In this document: positions 6,256 through 9,127 of the stretch, one piece after another
Layout of the letters: every line of letters begins with the position of its first letter
Position numbering within the stretch: position 1 is the stretch's first letter
Origin: an uncultured Acidimicrobiia bacterium
GTDB taxonomy: Bacteria > Actinomycetota > Acidimicrobiia > IMCC26256 > CALEDW01
Length of the DNA stretch: 9,127 bases
Direction of reading: 5' to 3'
Assembly: GCA_937949585.1 (NCBI GenBank)
Contig: CALEDW010000090.1
Location: forward strand, 1-9,127
Position numbers and translations under genes: made by a program
Notes under the pieces: model-generated
The model's database searches: none
What the model saw: only the letters and a program-made list of their open reading frames with translations
Told to the model about the DNA's origin: nothing

Positions 6256-7641
6256 ATGTTGCGGCATTGGTCGGTTCTCGTCATCCTCGGTGTGGTCACC
6301 GGCTGTGAGGTCGGCTGGTCGCCGCCGTTCGAACGGTGGCGGCCGGTGCACCCGCCCGGGCCGGCCGCACGCGAGAACGTCGCGTTCGTGTACCACTCGT
6401 TCGCGTCGATGCGGGACCGGTTGCATCTCATCGGCCGGCCCCGCGACGTGGTCTGGGCGCAGTTCCCGTCGCAGGAACCCGACCCCGACGCGGCGGCCTG
6501 GACCCGACGCATGGGTGCCCGCCCGTTCGCGTACGCGCAGTTCACCTGGTTCCCCGAGCGTGACCAGCCGGGGCTGGAGCACTGGATGGGGATGACGGTC
6601 GACGAGCGGATGCGTTGGCGGCTGTGCGACGAGCAGGGCCGACCGCTCGGCGACGCCGACGACGGCGACGGGCTGCAGCACCCGGGGCGGACCTGGTGGT
6701 ACGCCGACGCCAACGAGCGGGGGTTCGTGCGGGCCATGGTGGCGCACGCGGCGCGCTTCGCTGCCGCCGGGTACGCCGGTCTGTGGGTCGACGTCACCGG
6801 CCGGGCGTTCAACGGTCACTTCGCCGGGGTGCGCTCCGGCTGCACCGACGATCCCGTCGTGCCCGGCCGCGACAACGCCACCGCCCTCGTCTCGCTGCTG
6901 CGCACCGTGCGGACCCGCACGGGGCTGGCGGTGGCGATCAACTCCAACGGGATTCCCGGTGATCCGCTGGGACGCCTCGACCCCCGGACGCGCCGGCCGG
7001 TGCGGGACCTGCACGGGGTCGTGGCCTGGGCCCTACACGAGAACGGTGCCCATCCGAGGGAGAACACCCCGGGTGCGACCCATCCGGAGGTCGCCCGGAT
7101 CCTGCCGCCGTTCGACCGGCTGGCCTGGCGCGCCCACGATTTGGCCCCTCACAACGGTGACGGCCGGGTGGTGGTGATGGCCAAGCCCCGCCTGCCGTTG
7201 GGTCGGACCCCGGCGGAGCGTCTGGCCCGCAGCCGTCAGGAGCGTTACCTGTGGGCGCTGGGCAAGCTCTACGGCGGACCGGTGGTGGTGAACACGGGGT
7301 GGGACTTCTGCGCCGGGTTCCCCCGGGCGACGAACTGCAACCGCACCGGTCTGGCGCCTGACCTGGTGAACCTGCGGCTGGGTCGCACGCTGGACGCCCG
7401 ACCGATGCCGCTTCGGTGCCAGGGCGCCTCGTGCATGTGGGTGCGCCGATACGAGCACGGGTTGGTCGCGGTGTCGGCCTGGGGGACCGCTCCCCGCATC
7501 GCCACCGTCCCGCTCGGCACCGTCGGTTGCCGCAGGGTCGTGGAGCACGGCGGTGGGGTGCAGGCCGACGGCCGTTGCGTCACCTCGCTGACGGTCGGCA
7601 CCGGGTCGCCGGTGTGGGGGCGGATCTTCCTGTACCGCTGA
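6256..7641 (+). CDS. Lipoprotein, putative TIM-barrel glycoside hydrolase (GHL15-like)
   Basis: 461 residues. The start is ATG 6256 with AGGTGG (6247-6252) before it. Residues 1-17 form a lipoprotein signal (MLRHWSVLVILGVVTGC) whose lipobox VTGC makes Cys17 the lipid-anchored residue, so the protein sits on the outer face of the membrane. The body reads like a TIM-barrel hydrolase. An early strand FVYHSFASM is followed by AYAQFTWFPERDQPGLEHWM, then a strand-end GLWVDVTG with D179, then LAVAINSNG (to G232), then VVAWALHENG with E262. D179 and E262 lie at strand ends where catalytic acids of such enzymes are found; this is my inference. The last 90 or so residues (GLVAVSAWG...GRIFLYR) look like a C-terminal beta domain. 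Eight cysteines beyond Cys17 suggest disulfides. The best match I can suggest is the hypothetical glycosyl hydrolase family 15 (GHL15) group; no substrate is known. It converges with the GH43-type gene 14 bases away, pointing to polysaccharide work at the envelope. Confidence 0.8.
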   Translation: MLRHWSVLVILGVVTGCEVGWSPPFERWRPVHPPGPAARENVAFVYHSFASMRDRLHLIGRPRDVVWAQFPSQEPDPDAAAWTRRMGARPFAYAQFTWFPERDQPGLEHWMGMTVDERMRWRLCDEQGRPLGDADDGDGLQHPGRTWWYADANERGFVRAMVAHAARFAAAGYAGLWVDVTGRAFNGHFAGVRSGCTDDPVVPGRDNATALVSLLRTVRTRTGLAVAINSNGIPGDPLGRLDPRTRRPVRDLHGVVAWALHENGAHPRENTPGATHPEVARILPPFDRLAWRAHDLAPHNGDGRVVVMAKPRLPLGRTPAERLARSRQERYLWALGKLYGGPVVVNTGWDFCAGFPRATNCNRTGLAPDLVNLRLGRTLDARPMPLRCQGASCMWVRRYEHGLVAVSAWGTAPRIATVPLGTVGCRRVVEHGGGVQADGRCVTSLTVGTGSPVWGRIFLYR

Positions 7642-7655
7642 GCCCGCACCGGCGA

Positions 7656-8750
7656 TCAGGGCACCACCAGCACCGGGTCCGGCCCCGACAGGTCGACCTC
7701 GGCGACGAGCAGGCGGCGAGCGCCTTGCGGGTAGCCGACCGGTCCCACCCAGGCGTGGAACACGAGCCAGGTCCTCCCGTCCCGGTCACGGAACAGCTCG
7801 GACCCGCCGGGTCCCTGCACCCGTCCCGACGAGGCGATCCACGGCCCCGGTGCCTTCGTGCACGGGCCGAGCGGGCTGCTGCAGCGGGCGGTGCCCATGG
7901 CGTAGGCGGCGGTGTCCCAGCGGTTTCCCGAGTAGACGAGGTGGTAGGTGCCACCGGCCGCGAGCATCGACGGGCCTTCCACCACGCCGTCTTCCCAGGG
8001 TCGGTCGGCGACGATCAGCGTCGCGGGACGGGCGGCGAGCGCGGCGAGGTCGGGGGCCAGCGGTGCGGCGACGATCTGGTGGGGGGTACGGGGACCGTAG
8101 GTGGCCCACACCAGCACCCAACCGTCCGGTGTGCGCACCACGCTCGGGTCGATGGCGTTGTCGGGTGCGGGCGGGCACACAAACGGTGCCGTCGACCGGT
8201 CGAGGTACGGTCCGGCCGGCCGCGACGCCTCCACCCGGGCGATGCACTGCTGGCCGGTGGCGGCCACCCGGGTCGTGTAGAAGAGCACGAAGCGGTCGGG
8301 GCCGGCCGCCAGCACCGCCGGGGCCCACACGTTGCCGGGCGTCGACCAGGTGGGCAGCTGGGGCAGCGCCTCGTCGAGTCGCGAGGCCCGGAGCAGCCCG
8401 GCGCCGCTGAGCACCGGGACGTGCTGGCGGGCGGTGTTGGTGGCGAACGCGTGGACCCGCCCGCCGTCGTCGACGAGCATGAACGGGTCGGCGAAGTCGG
8501 CGCAGTAGACCACGGGGGAGCGGGGCAGGCGCAGCGCGGCCCGGATGCGGCGGTCGAGTTCGGGCTCGCGGCCCAGCGCCGGCGGCAGCGGTCCCCCCGG
8601 GTCGCGGCGGGCGCCCGGGGGATGGAAGGTCACCCCGGCGCAGGGATCGGCCGACCCGCCCCGGAACGCCCGCCACCCGGCCGCGACCGCGGCGGCGACG
8701 AGTGCGGCGATGAGCAGCGCCGCCGCGGCGCGCGAGCGTTCGGGGGTCAC
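7656..8750 (-). CDS. Membrane-anchored glycoside hydrolase family 43-type protein
   Basis: 364 residues from GTG 8750. Residues 9-25 are a single hydrophobic segment with arginines before it: an uncleaved anchor or signal peptide, so the enzyme domain is outside. The domain shows the five-bladed beta-propeller hallmarks of GH43 in order: ADPFML with D88 (general base), NVWAPAV, NAIDPSVV with D201 (pKa-tuning aspartate), VVEGPSML with E258 (general acid), a GPGGSELF turn (313-320) and FHAW with H332, which often lies near the active-site metal. All catalytic acids are present, so activity is likely. Family members release arabinose, xylose or galactose from polysaccharides, but the specificity cannot be read here. 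The GTG has no well-spaced ribosome site. CATGAT at 8762-8757 (minus) is seven bases from it and may be a -10 box for a leaderless mRNA. It faces the GHL15-like lipoprotein gene and follows the thioesterase gene, from which a strong hairpin separates it. Confidence 0.9.
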   Translation of the reverse strand: MTPERSRAAAALLIAALVAAAVAAGWRAFRGGSADPCAGVTFHPPGARRDPGGPLPPALGREPELDRRIRAALRLPRSPVVYCADFADPFMLVDDGGRVHAFATNTARQHVPVLSGAGLLRASRLDEALPQLPTWSTPGNVWAPAVLAAGPDRFVLFYTTRVAATGQQCIARVEASRPAGPYLDRSTAPFVCPPAPDNAIDPSVVRTPDGWVLVWATYGPRTPHQIVAAPLAPDLAALAARPATLIVADRPWEDGVVEGPSMLAAGGTYHLVYSGNRWDTAAYAMGTARCSSPLGPCTKAPGPWIASSGRVQGPGGSELFRDRDGRTWLVFHAWVGPVGYPQGARRLLVAEVDLSGPDPVLVVP

Positions 8751-8770
8751 ACCCCGATCATGACCGTGCG

Positions 8771-8801
8771 GGACCGGTACCCGCGCGCGGGTCGGCGGTC
8801 C
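8771..8801 (-). terminator. Hairpin terminator after the thioesterase gene
   Basis: An outer stem, GGACCG (8771-8776) with CGGTCC (8796-8801), encloses an inner 14-bp palindrome ACCCGCGCGCGGGT (8779-8792). A small internal loop separates the two. It begins about five bases after the thioesterase stop codon (8806-8808) on the minus strand. There is no T-tract. It probably ends thioesterase transcription before the GH43 gene. Confidence 0.55.
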
Positions 8802-8805
8802 GGGT

Positions 8806-9126
8806 TCAGCGCGGGTCGCCGGCCCCGGCGAACAGCGACGGGTCGACGGTCACGTAGATCGCCCGGCAGCGGGCCACGACCGCCCCGTCGGCCCGCATCT
8901 CGCCGCTGATGAACAGCTTGCGGCGCTCCCGATGGTCGAGGCGGGTGCGGACCTCGAGGGGGACGCCGACGGGCACCCCCGCCTCGAAGCGGACGGTGAG
9001 CTCCCCGGTGAACGCGGGCTCGCCGAGCCGGCCGATCACGAAGCCGGTGACGTCGTCGAACACCGCGGCGACGATCCCGCCGTGGGCGCGCCCCGGCGCG
9101 CCCTCGAACGCCGGTCGCAACAGCAC
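8806..9126 (-). CDS. PaaI/4HBT hot-dog fold thioesterase, 5'-truncated
   Basis: The last 106 residues are visible; the frame runs off the right edge, so the true start lies beyond and the GTG at 9126 is not a reliable start. The stretch GRAHGGIVAAVFDDVTGFVI is the hot-dog signature: the HGG turn and long central helix carrying an aspartate at the usual catalytic position. It is followed by strands TGELTVRFEAGVPVG, VRTRLDHRERRKLFISGEMR and GAVVARCRAIYVTVDP, which complete the fold. Proteins of this family hydrolyse acyl-CoA thioesters in the cytoplasm; the acyl group cannot be predicted. About 30-60 residues are probably missing at the N-terminus. The gene ends with TGA at 8806-8808 and is followed by a strong hairpin. 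Confidence 0.88.
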   Translation of the reverse strand: MLLRPAFEGAPGRAHGGIVAAVFDDVTGFVIGRLGEPAFTGELTVRFEAGVPVGVPLEVRTRLDHRERRKLFISGEMRADGAVVARCRAIYVTVDPSLFAGAGDPR

Positions 9127-9127
9127 C

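Noticed and set aside
6042..7014. Two minus-strand open frames covering the start of the lipoprotein gene and its upstream region
   Set aside because: Both translate to arginine/proline-rich low-complexity sequence and overlap a plus-strand gene with a good ribosome site and lipobox.
7416..8909. Plus-strand open frame of nearly 500 residues across the GH43 gene
   Set aside because: It is antisense to a gene with intact catalytic motifs and has no recognisable domain or ribosome site.

Overview
The window is very GC-rich, and strong codon bias leaves long open frames on the strand opposite most genes. The gene content suggests a high-GC Gram-positive actinobacterium. It includes a DrrA/DrrB-type ABC exporter, a surface protein with an LAxTG (class E sortase type) sorting signal, tRNA genes mostly lacking an encoded CCA, and hairpin terminators without T-tracts. 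An Acidimicrobiia-like lineage is a guess; nothing here fixes the genus. I see no insertion sequence, CRISPR array, integrase, phage gene or defence system.

Layout, left to right. (1) At 2-625 (+) lies the C-terminal two thirds of a TIGR01777-type SDR epimerase, followed by a strong hairpin. (2) tRNA-His(GTG) and tRNA-Arg(TCT) are on the minus strand at 692-877. (3) A drug/antibiotic-export module follows: a DrrB-like permease (919-1737, -) and a DrrA-like ATPase (1840-2865, -), divergent from a MarR-family regulator (2905-3396, +). Only a few dozen bases separate them, with a small dyad between two candidate -10 boxes. (4) A secreted 432-residue protein with an LARTG cell-wall sorting signal lies at 3494-4792 (+). 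(5) tRNA-Gly(TCC) and tRNA-Pro(TGG) are on the minus strand at 4837-5005. (6) A CaCA-family Na+(H+)/Ca2+ antiporter (5071-6000, -) is preceded by a 9-bp perfect inverted repeat. (7) Divergent from it, a lipoprotein resembling hypothetical TIM-barrel glycoside hydrolases lies at 6256-7641 (+), with three 11-bp tandem repeats just upstream. It converges on a membrane-anchored GH43-type enzyme (7656-8750, -). (8) At the right edge is a PaaI/4HBT hot-dog thioesterase (8806-9126, -), truncated at its 5' end.

Functionally, MarR probably represses or senses for the DrrAB-type exporter. The lipoprotein and GH43 protein look like a pair of envelope-attached carbohydrate-active proteins. The rest are unrelated housekeeping or surface functions. 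No gene-free stretch exceeds 300 bases; the longest is 6001-6255, which holds several dyads and the tandem repeat. Overall this is mostly ordinary chromosome. The items most worth checking are the uncharacterised lipoprotein hydrolase, the possible ATC start of the permease, the drrA-marR operator and the dyad upstream of the antiporter.
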